Shown: positions 41,016 through 49,590, numbered from the stretch's first letter. The stretch: DNA of 64,000 nucleotides from Gaiellasilicea sp963707575 (GCA_963707575.1 OY970171.1:1736001-1800000); one strand, 5' to 3'. Notes: a model not told the origin generated them from the sequence alone. Made by a program: numbers and translations.

Positions 41016-41040
41016 GTGGGGGAACCATGGGTTCCCCCAC
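41016..41040 (+). promoter_or_regulatory. Perfect hairpin with the start codon in its loop
   Basis: Arms GTGGGGGAACC (41016-41026) and GGTTCCCCCAC (41030-41040) enclose exactly the three bases ATG, the predicted start codon of the aminotransferase. In mRNA this stem would hide the start region. GGAGGGGG (41005-41012) precedes it. Either translation control or a relic of a small repeat. Confidence 0.6.
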
Positions 41041-42097
41041 GTCGATCCGTCTAGCGTCTCCTGACGTCGGCGCCGAGGAGCTCGACGCCGTCCGTGAGGT
41101 GCTGGAGTCGGGCGCGCTGACGATGGGCCCCAAGGTGGCCGAGCTCGAGGAGCTCGTCGCGGCGGCGTGCGGCGTCGAGCACGCTGTCGCCGTCTCGAAC
41201 GGCACCGCCGCGCTCCACCTCGCGGTGCTCGCGCTCGGAGTCGGTCCGGGCGACGAGGTGATCGTCCCGGCCTACACGTTCCCGGCGACCGCGAGCGTCG
41301 TCCGTCTCGCCGGGGCGGAGCCGGTGCTCGTGGACGTCGACCCGGCCACATTCAACCTCGACGTCGACCGGGTCTACGACGCCGTGACGCCCCGAACGAA
41401 GGCCGTCCTCGCCGTCCACCTCTTCGGCCGCCCGCTCGACTGGGCGGCGCTGCAGAGCGCCGTCTCGCCGGAGATCCAGCTGATCGAGGACGCGGCCGGC
41501 GCGCTCGGCGCCCGCTGGCAGGGGATGCCGTGCGGCGGCCTCGGCGTCCTCGCTTGCCTCTCCTTCCACCCGCGGAAGATCGTGACGACGGGCGAGGGCG
41601 GCGCGGTCACGACCGCCGACGCCGAGCTGGCCGCGTCGGTGCGCCGGCTCCGGCACCACGGGCTCGATTCCGAGAACGACATCGCCACCCCGTCCACGAA
41701 CTACCGGCTGGCGGACATCCTCTGTGCGGTCGGGATCCCGCAGCTGCGCCGGCTCGACGAGCTGCTCGCGGCCCGCACGCGGATCGCGGAGGGCTATGCC
41801 GAGCGACTGCGCGGCGTCGTCGAGACGCCGAGCGCCGACGAGGGCGACACGCATGGCTGGCAGGCCTACGTCGTCCGGCTCGACCGGCGCGACGAGGCGC
41901 TGGCGGCGCTCCGGGCGGAGGGGATCGAGGTGCAGATCGGCACCTACGCACTCCACCGCTTCTCGGCCTACGCGGACCAAGGCCCGTTCCCCGGTGCCGA
42001 CGCCGCGTTCGAGCGCGCACTCGCGCTGCCGCTCCATTCGCGCCTGACCGAGTCCGAGCTCGATCGCGTCGCGGACGGTGTTCGCCGCTTCGCTTGA
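41027..42097 (+). CDS. DegT/DnrJ/EryC1/StrS-family aminotransferase
   Basis: 356 residues. S-N-G-T-A-A-L-H-L-A near residue 58, P-A-Y-T-F-P-A-T-A near 82, L-I-E-D-A-A-G-A-L-G near 150 (Asp binding the pyridine nitrogen), and S-F-H-P-R-K-I-V-T-T-G-E-G-G near 178 with the PLP lysine. It makes an amino-sugar from a keto-sugar nucleotide, fitting the SDR gene upstream. The ATG start lies in a hairpin loop. Confidence 0.9.
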   Translation: MGSPTSIRLASPDVGAEELDAVREVLESGALTMGPKVAELEELVAAACGVEHAVAVSNGTAALHLAVLALGVGPGDEVIVPAYTFPATASVVRLAGAEPVLVDVDPATFNLDVDRVYDAVTPRTKAVLAVHLFGRPLDWAALQSAVSPEIQLIEDAAGALGARWQGMPCGGLGVLACLSFHPRKIVTTGEGGAVTTADAELAASVRRLRHHGLDSENDIATPSTNYRLADILCAVGIPQLRRLDELLAARTRIAEGYAERLRGVVETPSADEGDTHGWQAYVVRLDRRDEALAALRAEGIEVQIGTYALHRFSAYADQGPFPGADAAFERALALPLHSRLTESELDRVADGVRRFA

Positions 42098-42119
42098 CAC
42101 GGGCCCGATGTAAGTGAAG

Positions 42120-42136
42120 ACTCACTACCTGTGAGT
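42120..42136. promoter_or_regulatory. Probable TetR operator 1
   Basis: ACTCAC and GTGAGT arms with a 5-base spacer, covering the GTG start of the regulator at 42131. A GTGAGTA half-site recurs at 42730 before the exporter gene, so the regulator probably controls both itself and the exporter. Confidence 0.55.
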
Positions 42137-42688
42137 ATCGTCAGCCCCAGACAGACGGCCGAGGAACGGCGCGAGGCGGTGATCGCCGCTGCGACCGGCG
42201 AGTTCGCCCGCAAGGGCCTCCACGGCGCCTCGACCGAGGCGATCGCGCGTACCGCGGGCATCTCGCAGCCGTACCTCTACCGGCTCTTCAGGACGAAGAA
42301 GGAGCTCTATCTCGTGACGAGCGGCCGCCGCATGGAAGAGACGTACACGGCGTTCGAGCGAGCCTCGCGCGGCAAGACGGGCCAGGAGGCGCTCGAGGCG
42401 ATGGGCGAGGTCTACACCCAGCTGATCGAGGATCGCGAGCGGCTCCAGCTAATGCTGCAGTGCTTCGCCGACTGCGACGATCTCGAGGTGCGCACGGCGG
42501 TCCGGCGCACCTGGCGCGACCTCATCGAGCTGATCGAGCGGGTCTCGGGCGAGTCGCCCGAGGTCGTGAGCGCCTTTTTCGCCAAGGGGATGCTCCTGAA
42601 CGCGCTCAACGCGATGCAGCTCTTCGACGACCCGACCGACTGGGGCGATCGGCTGATGGCCGGCTGCCGGGATGAGGTCGAAAAGTAG
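42131..42688 (+). CDS. TetR family regulator
   Basis: 185 residues, GTG start. The helix-turn-helix runs from R-E-A-V-I-A-A-A-T-G-E-F-A-R-K-G to S-Q-P-Y-L-Y-R-L-F-R-T-K-K-E-L-Y (residues 14-60), an exact TetR pattern. The rest is a ligand domain with a helical C-terminus. It is followed 80 bases later by an MFS exporter in the same direction. A T run after GCGGCCGC (42704-42720) may terminate or attenuate between the two. Confidence 0.92.
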   Translation: MSIVSPRQTAEERREAVIAAATGEFARKGLHGASTEAIARTAGISQPYLYRLFRTKKELYLVTSGRRMEETYTAFERASRGKTGQEALEAMGEVYTQLIEDRERLQLMLQCFADCDDLEVRTAVRRTWRDLIELIERVSGESPEVVSAFFAKGMLLNALNAMQLFDDPTDWGDRLMAGCRDEVEK

Positions 42689-42729
42689 GGAGAACCGTAC
42701 TGTGCGGCCGCGTTTTTTTCGCTTTGGTT

Positions 42730-42750
42730 GTGAGTAACCGCTTACTACAC
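42730..42750. promoter_or_regulatory. Probable TetR operator 2
   Basis: GTGAGTAA at 42730-42737, then CCGC, then TTACT at 42742-42746: AGTAA and TTACT form a 5-base inverted repeat. It shares GTGAGTA with the operator at 42120-42136 and lies 19 bases before the exporter start. Confidence 0.5.
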
Positions 42751-42768
42751 ACAGAAAGGAGGAGTGCC

Positions 42769-44175
42769 ATGCAGGCCCGGACAAGGACCGTCTGGACGTT
42801 CGCGATCACGTCGATCGCGCTCTTCATGGTCGTCCTCGACAACCTCGTCGTCTCGACCGCGCTGCCGGTGATCCGCACCGACCTCGGCGCGACGATCGAG
42901 GAGCTCGAATGGACGGTGAACGCGTACACGTTGACGTTCGCCGTCTTCCTGCTGACCGGCGCCGCACTGGGCGACCGCTTCGGCCGCCGCCGGATGTTCA
43001 TCTTCGGGCTCGGCCTGTTCACGGCCGCGTCGGCCGCGGCGGCGCTCGCTCCTTCGATGGACGCGCTGATCGCTGCGCGGGCGGTCCAGGGGATCGGCGG
43101 CGCGATCGTGACGCCGTTGACGCTGACCATCCTCTCCGGGGCGTTCCCGGCGGAGAAGCGGGGGGTCGCACTCGGCGCCTGGTCGGGCATCGCCGGCCTC
43201 GCGGTGGCCGCCGGCCCGCTCGTCGGCGGCGCCGTCGTCGACGGGATCGCGTGGCAGTGGATCTTCTGGCTGAACGTCCCGATCGGCCTGGTCGTGCTGC
43301 CGCTCGCGCGGATGCTGCCCGAGAGCCACGGCCCGGACAAGGCGCTCGACCTCCCGGGTCTCGCGCTCGCGAGCGGCGGTCTGCTCGGCCTCGTCTGGGG
43401 GCTCGTGCACGGCAACGCGGACGGCTGGGGCAGCACGCCCATCGTCGCCTCGCTGACCGCCGGCGTCGTCCTCCTCGCCGCGTTCGTGGCCTGGGAGGCG
43501 CGAACGAAGGCTCCGATGCTGCCGCTCCGGTTCTTCAAGGACCGGGCCTTCGCGGCCGCGAACGGCGCGTCGCTCGCGATGTACTTCGGCATGTTCGGCT
43601 CGGTGTTCCTGCTCTCGCAGTTCTTCCAGACGGCGCAGGGCTACTCGCCGCTCGAGGCCGGCCTGCGCGTGCTGCCGTGGACGGCGATGCCGATGATCGT
43701 CGCGCCGATCGCCGGCGCCCTGTCCGACCGGATCGGCGGGCGGCCCTTCCTCGCGGGCGGCCTGGCGCTGCAGGCGATCGGGCTCGGTTGGATCGCCGCG
43801 GTGTCGTCGGCCGACGTGAGCTACTCCGCGCTCGTGGGACCGTTCATCCTCTCGGGGATCGGCATGGGGATGTTCTTCGCGCCGGTCGCGAACATCGTCC
43901 TCAGCGCCGTCGGCGTGCGCGACGAGGGCAAGGCCTCGGGCGCGTCGAACGCGATCCGCGAGGTGGGCGGCGTCTTCGGCGTCGCCGTGCTCGCGTCGAT
44001 CTTCGCCCGCACGGGTGGGTACGAGTCGCCCGCCGCCTTCAGCGACGGGCTCGTCGCCGCAACGTGGGTCGGAGCCGCGGTCGTCGGCGTCGGCGCCCTC
44101 GTCGCGCTCGCCGTGCCCGGCAAGCGCCGGGCCGAGCGGGCCACCGAGCTGGAGCCGGCCGCCGAGGCCGCCTAG
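42769..44175 (+). CDS. MFS transporter, DHA2-type (14-span) drug exporter
   Basis: 468 residues with about fourteen spans. V-V-L-D-N-L-V-V-S-T-A-L-P near residue 19, motif A G-D-R-F-G-R-R near 67, F-W-L-N-V-P-I-G near 165 (motif C region). Typical proton-driven multidrug exporter. The ATG at 42769 is supported by AAAGGAGG just upstream. Paralogous to the exporter at 24333-25898, each with its own TetR gene. Confidence 0.92.
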   Translation: MQARTRTVWTFAITSIALFMVVLDNLVVSTALPVIRTDLGATIEELEWTVNAYTLTFAVFLLTGAALGDRFGRRRMFIFGLGLFTAASAAAALAPSMDALIAARAVQGIGGAIVTPLTLTILSGAFPAEKRGVALGAWSGIAGLAVAAGPLVGGAVVDGIAWQWIFWLNVPIGLVVLPLARMLPESHGPDKALDLPGLALASGGLLGLVWGLVHGNADGWGSTPIVASLTAGVVLLAAFVAWEARTKAPMLPLRFFKDRAFAAANGASLAMYFGMFGSVFLLSQFFQTAQGYSPLEAGLRVLPWTAMPMIVAPIAGALSDRIGGRPFLAGGLALQAIGLGWIAAVSSADVSYSALVGPFILSGIGMGMFFAPVANIVLSAVGVRDEGKASGASNAIREVGGVFGVAVLASIFARTGGYESPAAFSDGLVAATWVGAAVVGVGALVALAVPGKRRAERATELEPAAEAA

Positions 44176-44182
44176 CGTCTCC

Positions 44183-44221
44183 GAGGGACGTGTCCGGGGC
44201 CAGGCCCTGGACACGTCCCTC
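44183..44221 (+). terminator. Hairpin terminator after MFS gene
   Basis: Perfect 13-base arms GAGGGACGTGTCC and GGACACGTCCCTC with a 13-base loop, 8 bases after the stop codon; it also lies downstream of the convergent DUF402 gene, so it may serve both. No T run. Confidence 0.75.
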
Positions 44222-44234
44222 GCGGCGGCTCGCG

Positions 44235-44807
44235 TCAGCCCTCGACCACGTCCCAGCCCTCCGGCAGCTGCGGCAGCGGCCACGACGGGTCGGGGAGCCA
44301 GTCCTCCCAGCCGGTTGGGAACGGCCACTCCTCCAGCACCCGCGCCGCCTCCGCCCGGACGGCCTCGGCGTCGAGCAGGCCGACCGCAGCTGCCTGCTCG
44401 AGCTCGTCCTCGTCCTTCCAGCGATAGCTCCCGTCGGCCTGGACGATGAGGTCGAGCTTCTCGTCGAAGGTGTCGAAGCCGACCGCACTCCGGCGCAGGG
44501 GTCGTTCGAAGTTGACGTACCAGTGCGTGAACGCACCGGCCCGCCGGAAGAGATAGATCGAGTGCGCACGACCCGGCCGGGCGAGGCAGAGCGCGTCCAG
44601 CGTCCACGTCACATGCTCGAGCTCCCAGTCCGCGGACGGGATCCGGATCCGCTCGCCGCGTTCGTCGACCGGGAGCACCGCAGGCGTTTCCGGCGGCAGC
44701 CAGAGGGCGATCAGGTCCGGCGACTCCTCGACGATTCTGCAGGCCTGCGCCCGCCAGACGCGACCGCGGTGGACGTCGCGCCACGCGGCGTCGGCGCTAG
44801 GCGACAT
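44235..44807 (-). CDS. DUF402 family protein
   Basis: 190 residues. The DUF402 core is visible: W-Y-V-N-F-E-R-P near residue 95, F-D-T-F-D-E-K-L-D-L-I-V near 110 and W-K-D-E-D-E-L near 128, the acidic metal-binding end. The family resembles a phosphatase or nucleotide-binding barrel, related to nucleoside tri-/diphosphatases in some organisms. A tandem paralogue (44797-45387) precedes it with an 11-base overlap. Confidence 0.88.
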   Translation of the reverse strand: MSPSADAAWRDVHRGRVWRAQACRIVEESPDLIALWLPPETPAVLPVDERGERIRIPSADWELEHVTWTLDALCLARPGRAHSIYLFRRAGAFTHWYVNFERPLRRSAVGFDTFDEKLDLIVQADGSYRWKDEDELEQAAAVGLLDAEAVRAEAARVLEEWPFPTGWEDWLPDPSWPLPQLPEGWDVVEG

Positions 44808-45387
44808 GCCAGTCCGCCGGCAGTGTCGGCGCCGGCCACGCCGGGTCGGGCTCCCAGTCCGCCCACTCGTCGCTCCACCAGCGGTGGCCCGCCTCGAGCT
44901 GGGCTGCGACGCGCGCGCCCTCCGCTCGGATCGCCGCCACCTCCGATTCCGTCCAGCGCCCGCGCTCGATCCAGGGCTCCAGCTGCTCGTCGTCCTTCCA
45001 CTCCCAGCTTCCGTCGGGCGCGATCACGAGGTCGAGCTCGAGATCCTGCGTGTCGAAGCCGAGCGCGGTCCGCCGGAACGGCTCCTGGATGTTCACGTAC
45101 CACGCTGCCAGGTCGCGTCGCGGCCCCTCCCAGAAGATCCAGACCGCGTGCATCTCCCCGGGCCGCTGCAGCTGCAGGACTCCGTGGCCGTGCCAGCGGT
45201 CGCGCCCGCTCCACGGATGAGGGGCGCCGAAGAAGTCGCCGGGCGGAAACGCGAGCGGGCCGCCCTCGGGCATGTGCAGCACGAGCAGGTCGTCGGTGTC
45301 GGAGACGACGTTGCCGCCCCAGCCGACCGTGGGCCGGCCGCGCCAGACGTCGCGGCGCACGATTGCGTCTCCCGGCCGCCAGCGCAC
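44797..45387 (-). CDS. DUF402 family protein, tandem paralogue
   Basis: 196 residues, GTG at 45387. Shares with the downstream gene W-Y-V-N-I-Q-E-P near residue 104, F-D-T-Q-D-L-E-L-D-L-V-I near 119, W-K-D-D-E-Q-L near 137, and the tail W-E-P-D-P-A-W-P-A-P-T-L-P. Starts with V-R-W-R-P-G-D-A-I-V-R-R. The gene pair is an old tandem duplication. Biochemical role of either copy unknown. Divergent from the GT2 gene that follows. Confidence 0.85.
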   Translation of the reverse strand: MRWRPGDAIVRRDVWRGRPTVGWGGNVVSDTDDLLVLHMPEGGPLAFPPGDFFGAPHPWSGRDRWHGHGVLQLQRPGEMHAVWIFWEGPRRDLAAWYVNIQEPFRRTALGFDTQDLELDLVIAPDGSWEWKDDEQLEPWIERGRWTESEVAAIRAEGARVAAQLEAGHRWWSDEWADWEPDPAWPAPTLPADWHVA

Positions 45388-45435
45388 GGACGCGACTGTA
45401 ATCTCTCTCCCCTGCAAACGGCCGACGTCCTCCCG

Positions 45436-46356
45436 ATGCAAGACGCGGCTCCCGACCTCTCGATCGTCGTCACGCTCTACGACGAGGAGGGGACGGTCGA
45501 GGAGCTGCACCGCCGCGTCTCCGAGACGCTCGCCGGCCGCGACTACGAGCTGATCCTCGTGGACGACGGCTCGCGCGACCGCACCTGGGAGCTCGTGGAA
45601 GCCCTGCGCGCCGGGGACGAGCGCCTCCGCGCCGTCCGCTTCAAGCGCAACTTCGGCCAGCACCCCGCCATGCACGCCGGGCTCGCGCGCGCCCGCGGCG
45701 CGATCGTCGTGACGATGGACGGCGACCTCCAGAACCAGCCGGAGGACATCCCGCGGCTCGTCGCAGCAGTCGAGGCCGGAGCCGACGTCGCCAGCGGACG
45801 CCGCGCCGCCCGGCACGACTCGTGGGGCCGCACGTTGCCCTCGCGCCTGATCAACGGGATGCTGCGCCGCTTCACCGGCGTCGACATCTCCGACTTCGGC
45901 TGCGCCTTCAACGCCTACCGCCGCACCGCCGTCACACCGATGCTCGGGGCAATCGGGAAGCAGAAGTTCACGAAGGCGCTGATCCTCTCCGGCGGCGCCT
46001 CGGTGGTCGAGGTCGACGTCGGCCACACCGCGCGCGCCGGGAGCTCCCGCTACTCGCCGCTCCGCCTCACGCGGCTCGCGCTGCACGTCCTCGCCGGCTT
46101 CTGGCCACAGCCGATCCAGTGGATCGGGATCGCGCTCGGCGTCCTCTGCACGATGCTCGCGACCGCGCTCGGCGCCTACGGGGTCTGGTACTGGATCGAC
46201 CGCTCCGACTTCCCGGGGCCGCTGCTCGGAGGCGTCGCGGTGCTGTTCGTGCTCGGCATCCAGGGCTTCATCCTCGCCCTGGTCGGCGAGTATCTAGGCA
46301 GAATCCAGCGCGAAGTGGAGGGACGACCTCTCTACTCGATCGACAAGGAGCTCTGA
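45436..46356 (+). CDS. Membrane GT2 glycosyltransferase (DPM1/ArnC-like)
   Basis: 306 residues. GT2 domain: S-I-V-V-T-L-Y-D-E-E-G-T near residue 9, L-V-D-D-G-S-R-D near 41, T-M-D-G-D-L-Q-N-Q-P-E-D near 93 (D-x-D), and C-A-F-N-A-Y-R-R near 156. Two spans follow near 225-290. It transfers a sugar from a nucleotide to a polyprenyl phosphate at the membrane, giving donors for outside transferases. The next gene starts 1 base after its stop with a TTG. Confidence 0.9.
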   Translation: MQDAAPDLSIVVTLYDEEGTVEELHRRVSETLAGRDYELILVDDGSRDRTWELVEALRAGDERLRAVRFKRNFGQHPAMHAGLARARGAIVVTMDGDLQNQPEDIPRLVAAVEAGADVASGRRAARHDSWGRTLPSRLINGMLRRFTGVDISDFGCAFNAYRRTAVTPMLGAIGKQKFTKALILSGGASVVEVDVGHTARAGSSRYSPLRLTRLALHVLAGFWPQPIQWIGIALGVLCTMLATALGAYGVWYWIDRSDFPGPLLGGVAVLFVLGIQGFILALVGEYLGRIQREVEGRPLYSIDKEL

Positions 46357-46357
46357 G

Positions 46358-47353
46358 TTGCGGCAGAAACGCGTGCTCGTCACCGGCGGCGCCGGCTTCA
46401 TCTCGTCGAACTTCATTCGGCACCTGCTCGCGAACACGAGCTACGAGGTCGTGTCACTGGACGCGCTCACCTACGCGGGCAACCTCGAGAACCTTGCCGA
46501 GGTGATGGCGCACGAGCGCCTCTCGTTCGTGCACGGGGACATCCGCGATGCCGAGCTCGTAGCGAAGGTCGTGGCCGAGGTGGACGTGATCGTGAACGCC
46601 GCGGCAGAGTCGCACGTGGAGAAGTCGATCGAGGAGGGCGCGTCCGAGTTCGTGACGACGAACGTCGAAGGCACGCAGATCCTGCTCGACGCGGTGCGTC
46701 GCACGCCGGTCGAGCGGTTCATCCTCATCTCGTCGAGCGAGGTGTACGGCACCGCCGAGTGCGCGCCGATGGACGAGGAGCACGCGCTGAACCCGCGCTC
46801 CCCCTATGCGGCGACGAAGGCGGGCGGCGACCGGCTCGCGTACTCGTACTTCGTCACCTACGGCCTGCCGATCGTGATCGTGCGGCCGTTCAACAACTAC
46901 GGGCCGCGCCAGCATCCGGAGAAGGTGATCCCGCGCTTCGTCACGCAGGCGCTCTCGGGCGAGCCGCTGACGATCCACGGTGACGGGCACGCGAGCCGTG
47001 ACTGGCTCTTCGTCGACGACGACGCCGCGGCGATCGAGGCGATCATCGCCGCGGACCTCGACTCGCTCGCCGGCGAGGTGGTCAACGTGGCCACCGGGAT
47101 CGACATCTCCGTGAACGACGTCGCGGACGCAGTGCTCGCGGTGACGGGCTCCGACTCGGAGAAGGTGCACGTGGACGAGCGGCTCGGCCAGGTCGACCGG
47201 CACATCGGCTCGACGGACAAGCTGGAGCGGCTGACCGGGTTCCGCGCGCGGACCGACTTCGGGACGGGGCTCGAGCGGACGGTGGAGTGGTACCGCGAGA
47301 ACGAGGTGTGGTGGCGGTCGGTACTCGGGCGCGACCGCGTCTCCTCGTACTAG
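46358..47353 (+). CDS. NAD-dependent sugar-nucleotide SDR (RmlB-like)
   Basis: 331 residues, TTG start at 46358 with AAGGAG 13 bases upstream. V-T-G-G-A-G-F-I-S-S-N near residue 8, D-A-L-T-Y-A-G-N-L near 36, S-S-S-E-V-Y-G near 125, Y-A-A-T-K-A-G near 149, and R-P-F-N-N-Y-G-P-R-Q-H-P near 170, all like dTDP-glucose 4,6-dehydratase. However the catalytic Asp of the usual T-D-E is Ser here, so another sugar-nucleotide reaction (epimerase or decarboxylase) is more likely. Precedes an ATP-grasp gene. Confidence 0.85.
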   Translation: MRQKRVLVTGGAGFISSNFIRHLLANTSYEVVSLDALTYAGNLENLAEVMAHERLSFVHGDIRDAELVAKVVAEVDVIVNAAAESHVEKSIEEGASEFVTTNVEGTQILLDAVRRTPVERFILISSSEVYGTAECAPMDEEHALNPRSPYAATKAGGDRLAYSYFVTYGLPIVIVRPFNNYGPRQHPEKVIPRFVTQALSGEPLTIHGDGHASRDWLFVDDDAAAIEAIIAADLDSLAGEVVNVATGIDISVNDVADAVLAVTGSDSEKVHVDERLGQVDRHIGSTDKLERLTGFRARTDFGTGLERTVEWYRENEVWWRSVLGRDRVSSY

Positions 47354-48478
47354 GCGCCGGCTCGGCGCAGGTCGGGCTCCTCCGGGCAGCGCGCGAGCGC
47401 GATCTCCACGTGATCGCCGTCGACCGCGACCCGGGCGCGCCCGGGTTCCGCTACGCGGACAAGCGCGCGCTGATCTCGACGGAGGACGAGGAGGACGTCG
47501 ACCGCCTCGCGCGCGCCGAGGACGTGGACGGCGTCATCTCACCGGGAGCCGACTGGCCCGTCGGGATCGCGGCTCGCATCGCGGAGCGGATGGGGCTGCC
47601 GCATCCGATCGACGGCGCGACCGCGGTGCTCGCGACCTCGAAGCAGCGCCAGCGCGAGTGCTTCGCGGCGGCCGGGGTCCCGCACGCACGCGCTGCTCCA
47701 GGAGCCGGCCGCCCCATGCGTCGTCAAGGCGCCCGACCGGCAAGGTCAACGGGGGCTCACGCTCGTCCGCACCGACGCGGAGCTGCCCGCCGCGATCGCG
47801 GCGGCGCTCGCGGCCTCCCGCAACGACAGCTTCATCGCGGAGGAACTCGTCGAAGGCGCCGAGGTGACCGTTAACGCGATCACGATCGGCGGCGTCTTCC
47901 ATCCGCTCACCGTCACCGACCGCCTCACCGCCGACCCGCCCGCTTTCGGGGTCGCGCTGGCACACGTTTGGCCTTGTGTCGGAACAACACAAGCTCCGAT
48001 CGCCGCGGCTCGTGCGGCGGCCGACGCTCTCGGGATCCGTAACGGCCCGACGTACACGCAGATCGTCCTCGCCGAGGACGGGCCGCGCGTGATCGAGCTG
48101 GCAGCGCGTCTCGGCGGCGGCCACGACGCCGAGCTCGTCGAGCTTGCCACGGGCGTGCCGCTCAACGACCTCGCGCTCGAGTGCGCGCTGGCGGGACGAG
48201 CAAGTGTTGTTCCAACACAAAGTCCCGTCGGCGGCGCCTGCGTCCTCTTCCTGGTCGCGCCCGAGGGGCGGCTGCGCGCGGTCGAAGGTGTGGACGAGGC
48301 GCGCGCGGCCGACGGCGTCGCGGACGTCCGCATCTACCGCGAGCCCGGGCACGTCTTCGGACCGCTGCGCCACGGCGCCGACCGTGCGGGCGCCGTGCTC
48401 GCGACCGGCTCGGGCCGTGACGACGCGCTCGAGCGGGCTCGCCGTGCGGCGGGCGCAATACGCTTCGTCGTCGAATGA
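47308..48478 (+). CDS. ATP-grasp protein (PurK/CarB-like), frameshifted
   Basis: N-terminal part L-L-V-L-G-A-G-S-A-Q-V-G and D-R-D-P-G-A-P-G, then frame change near 47695, after which C-V-V-K-A-P-D-R-Q-G-Q-R-G, A-E-E-L-V-E-G-A-E-V-T and V-I-E-L-A-A-R-L-G-G-G-H follow. A paralogue of the gene at 38186-39397. Two short palindromic inserts (47973-47993 and 48204-48220) lie in its 3' half without breaking the frame. Start GTG at 47308 or 47311, overlapping the SDR end. Might be functional if the indel is an error. Confidence 0.72.
47973..47993. repeat. Short palindrome inside ATP-grasp gene, copy 1
   Basis: Arms CTTGTGT and ACACAAG around a 7-base loop CGGAACA. Its reverse complement matches copy 2 at 48204-48220 in about 16 of 19 bases. 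It is in frame and adds residues around C-V-G-T-T-Q. Confidence 0.6.
48204..48220. repeat. Short palindrome inside ATP-grasp gene, copy 2
   Basis: GTGTT and AACAC arms around GTTCC, flanked by a larger CGGGAC/GTCCCG stem. It is the inverted counterpart of copy 1, 211 bases away in the same gene, coding V-V-P-T-Q. It looks like a small inserted palindromic element. Confidence 0.55.
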
Positions 48479-49590
48479 CGAGGGAGACACAGCTCGGCTT
48501 CCAGCCGCCTGCGATCGGCGAGGAGGAGATCGCCGCCGTCGCGGAGACGCTCCGCTCCGGCTGGCTGACCACCGGGCCGCGCGCGGCGCAGCTCGAGGAG
48601 CGGATGGCCGAGTACCTCGAGGCGGAGCACGTGCTCGCAGTCGCGTCCGGCACGGCGGCGCTGCACCTGGCGCTCGTCGCGCTCGGCGTCGGGGCGGGCG
48701 ACGAGGTGATCACGACGCCGATCACCTGGCCGGCCACTGCGAACGTGATCGTCCACACGGGCGCGACGCCGGTCTTCGTCGACGTCCGCCCCGGCGACCT
48801 GAACATCGACCCCGAGCTCGTCGCCGCTGCCGTGTCCGAGCGGACGAAGGCGATCATGCCCGTCCATCTGGCCGGGCAGCCGTGCGACCTCGACCCGATC
48901 CACGCCCTCGGCGTGCCCGTGATCGAGGACGCCGCGCACGCCGCCGAGAGCGCCTACCGCGGCCGCAAGCTCGGCGGGCTCTCGGACGCGACCTGCTTCT
49001 CGCTCTACGCGACGAAGAACATCGCCGCCGGCGAGGGCGGGCTCGTCGCCACCAACCGCGCCGACGTCGCCGCCGCGATCGGCGAGCTGCGTCTGATGCG
49101 CCGGGGCGACGGCTCCCGCTACGACATCACGGTGCCGGGCTACAAGGCCAATCTCTCGGACGTGCTCGCGGCGATCGCGCTCGTCCAGCTCGACAAGCTG
49201 CCCGAGCACACCGAGCGCCGCCGGCGCCAGTTCGCGCTCTACGACGAGGGCCTGGCCGGCCTCGAAGGGATCGAGCCGCTCGCCCGCGACCCGCTCGACA
49301 CGCACGCGCTCCACCTCTACGTCGTGCGGATCGACGCGCAGCGCTTCGGCCTCGGCCGCGACGAGCTGCAGCGCGCACTCGCCGAGGAGCGGATCTCCAC
49401 CTCGATCCACTTCCTGCCCGTGCACCGGCTGACCTGGTACCGCGAGCGCTTCCCCGACCAGGCCGCCCTGCCCGTGGCCGAGCGCGCCGGGGACGAGATC
49501 CTCTCGCTGCCGCTCTCGCCCGCCCACTCGGAGGACGACATCCGCGACGTGCTGGAGTCGCTGCACCGGATCCACGCGCGCGTCGCATGA
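48475..49590 (+). CDS. DegT/DnrJ/EryC1/StrS-family aminotransferase
   Basis: 371 residues. S-G-T-A-A-L-H-L-A near residue 59, P-I-T-W-P-A-T near 83, V-I-E-D-A-A-H-A-A near 149, and S-L-Y-A-T-K-N-I-A-A-G-E-G-G near 178 with the PLP lysine. It converts a keto-sugar nucleotide to an amino-sugar. ATGA overlaps on both sides link it to the ATP-grasp gene before and the membrane protein after. Confidence 0.92.
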   Translation: MTRETQLGFQPPAIGEEEIAAVAETLRSGWLTTGPRAAQLEERMAEYLEAEHVLAVASGTAALHLALVALGVGAGDEVITTPITWPATANVIVHTGATPVFVDVRPGDLNIDPELVAAAVSERTKAIMPVHLAGQPCDLDPIHALGVPVIEDAAHAAESAYRGRKLGGLSDATCFSLYATKNIAAGEGGLVATNRADVAAAIGELRLMRRGDGSRYDITVPGYKANLSDVLAAIALVQLDKLPEHTERRRRQFALYDEGLAGLEGIEPLARDPLDTHALHLYVVRIDAQRFGLGRDELQRALAEERISTSIHFLPVHRLTWYRERFPDQAALPVAERAGDEILSLPLSPAHSEDDIRDVLESLHRIHARVA

